Shown here in pieces: positions 63,886 through 64,000 of a stretch of 64,000 nucleotides of DNA. Source of the DNA: JBBQXH01 sp963710975. Lineage in GTDB: Bacteria; Actinomycetota; Thermoleophilia; Gaiellales; Gaiellaceae. Position 1 is the first letter of the stretch. Each line of letters opens with the position of its first letter. Location of the stretch: positions 682,001-746,000 of the forward strand of contig CAVQCG010000004.1 in assembly GCA_963710975.1 (NCBI GenBank), read 5' to 3'. The position numbers were made by a program, and so were the translations under genes. The notes below the pieces were generated by a model, which was given only the letters and a program-made list of their open reading frames with translations, did no database searches and was not told the origin of the DNA.

Positions 63886-64000
63886 TCAGTCGTCGCGCGG
63901 CACGAGCATTGCCCTGGCCTCCGGAATACGCGACCACGGCGCAACCTCCACGACGGTGCACACGGCATCGACTCCCGCTGCAACCCGGGTCTGACGCAAC
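63886..64000 (-). CDS. C-terminal end of an ImuB-like Y-family DNA polymerase (partial)
   Basis: The last 37 residues of a minus-strand gene running off the right edge read ..VAAGVDAVCTVVEVAPWSRIPEARAMLVPRDD. The VEVAPWSRIPEARAML end is typical of Y-family (ImuB/DinB-like) proteins encoded before DUF6504 and dnaE2. Only the tail is visible, so the assignment rests on this motif and the neighbourhood. Confidence 0.55.
   Translation of the reverse strand, partial: LRQTRVAAGVDAVCTVVEVAPWSRIPEARAMLVPRDD

Noticed and set aside
1..64000. Search for rRNA, tmRNA, CRISPR-Cas, complete integrases and transposases
   Set aside because: None could be recognised; only one intact tRNA and a tRNA-like remnant are visible.

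Overview
The window is a high-GC, gene-dense stretch of bacterial chromosome. Gene content and protein style point to Actinomycetota. A deep actinobacterial lineage such as Thermoleophilia (Gaiellales or Solirubrobacterales relatives) is my best guess; this is an inference, because there is no rRNA here. Supporting traits are SepF, a MurA with Asp in place of the catalytic Cys, a DHH-CBS-CBS-tRNA nucleotidyltransferase fusion, a mannose-1-phosphate guanylyltransferase/phosphomannomutase fusion, DnaE2 next to DUF6504 and the tail of an ImuB-like polymerase, and multi-domain cyclase/STAND ATPase/TPR proteins.

Layout. 1-11 kb: sugar-nucleotide enzyme (cut by the left edge) and a PgsA-like enzyme on the minus strand; HutF-like deiminase, MFS transporter and anchored beta-propeller protein on the plus strand; ProC and two small membrane proteins; an oligopeptide-binding lipoprotein; a frame-disrupted methyltransferase; an isochorismatase-fold protein without its catalytic triad. 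11-16 kb: accessory zone with a PcaC-like protein, a PAS-LuxR regulator, small phage/element-like genes and tRNA-Pro(GGG). A second tRNA-3'-end-like segment near 11.95 kb suggests an old tRNA-targeting insertion. 16.5-18.5 kb: secreted metallophosphatase.

18.7-38.7 kb: a 20 kb co-directional minus-strand housekeeping block. In order of transcription: tRNA nucleotidyltransferase fusion, PgeF, SepF, YggT, DUF167, DksA/TraR-type protein, LspA, RluD, then RpsB, Tsf, PyrH, Frr, UppS, CdsA, IspC, RseP, IspG, ProS, XRE regulator, DUF1295 protein, CFA-type methyltransferase and TrpB2. Many junctions are 4-bp stop/start overlaps, so translation is probably coupled. The block joins tRNA/ribosome maturation with isoprenoid, undecaprenyl, phospholipid and membrane-proteolysis functions.

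38.8-53.2 kb: plus-strand run of an LLM flavin oxidoreductase, EttA, three tandem paralogues of a zinc-ribbon/adenylate-cyclase/STAND-ATPase/TPR protein (each overlapping the next by 4 bp), and an aminotransferase. 53.2-64 kb: MurA, HD-domain protein, class V aminotransferase, EEP nuclease, glycosyltransferase, a MazEF-like toxin-antitoxin pair with a palindromic operator, DnaE2, formamidase, DUF6504 and the end of an ImuB-like gene.

A window-wide peculiarity is that at least ten otherwise well-conserved genes carry single-base frameshifts, including rluD, rseP and trpB2. Because some are core genes, sequencing or assembly indels are at least as likely as real pseudogenes. A second peculiarity is a family of GC-rich palindromic repeats placed directly or shortly after stop codons at three loci.
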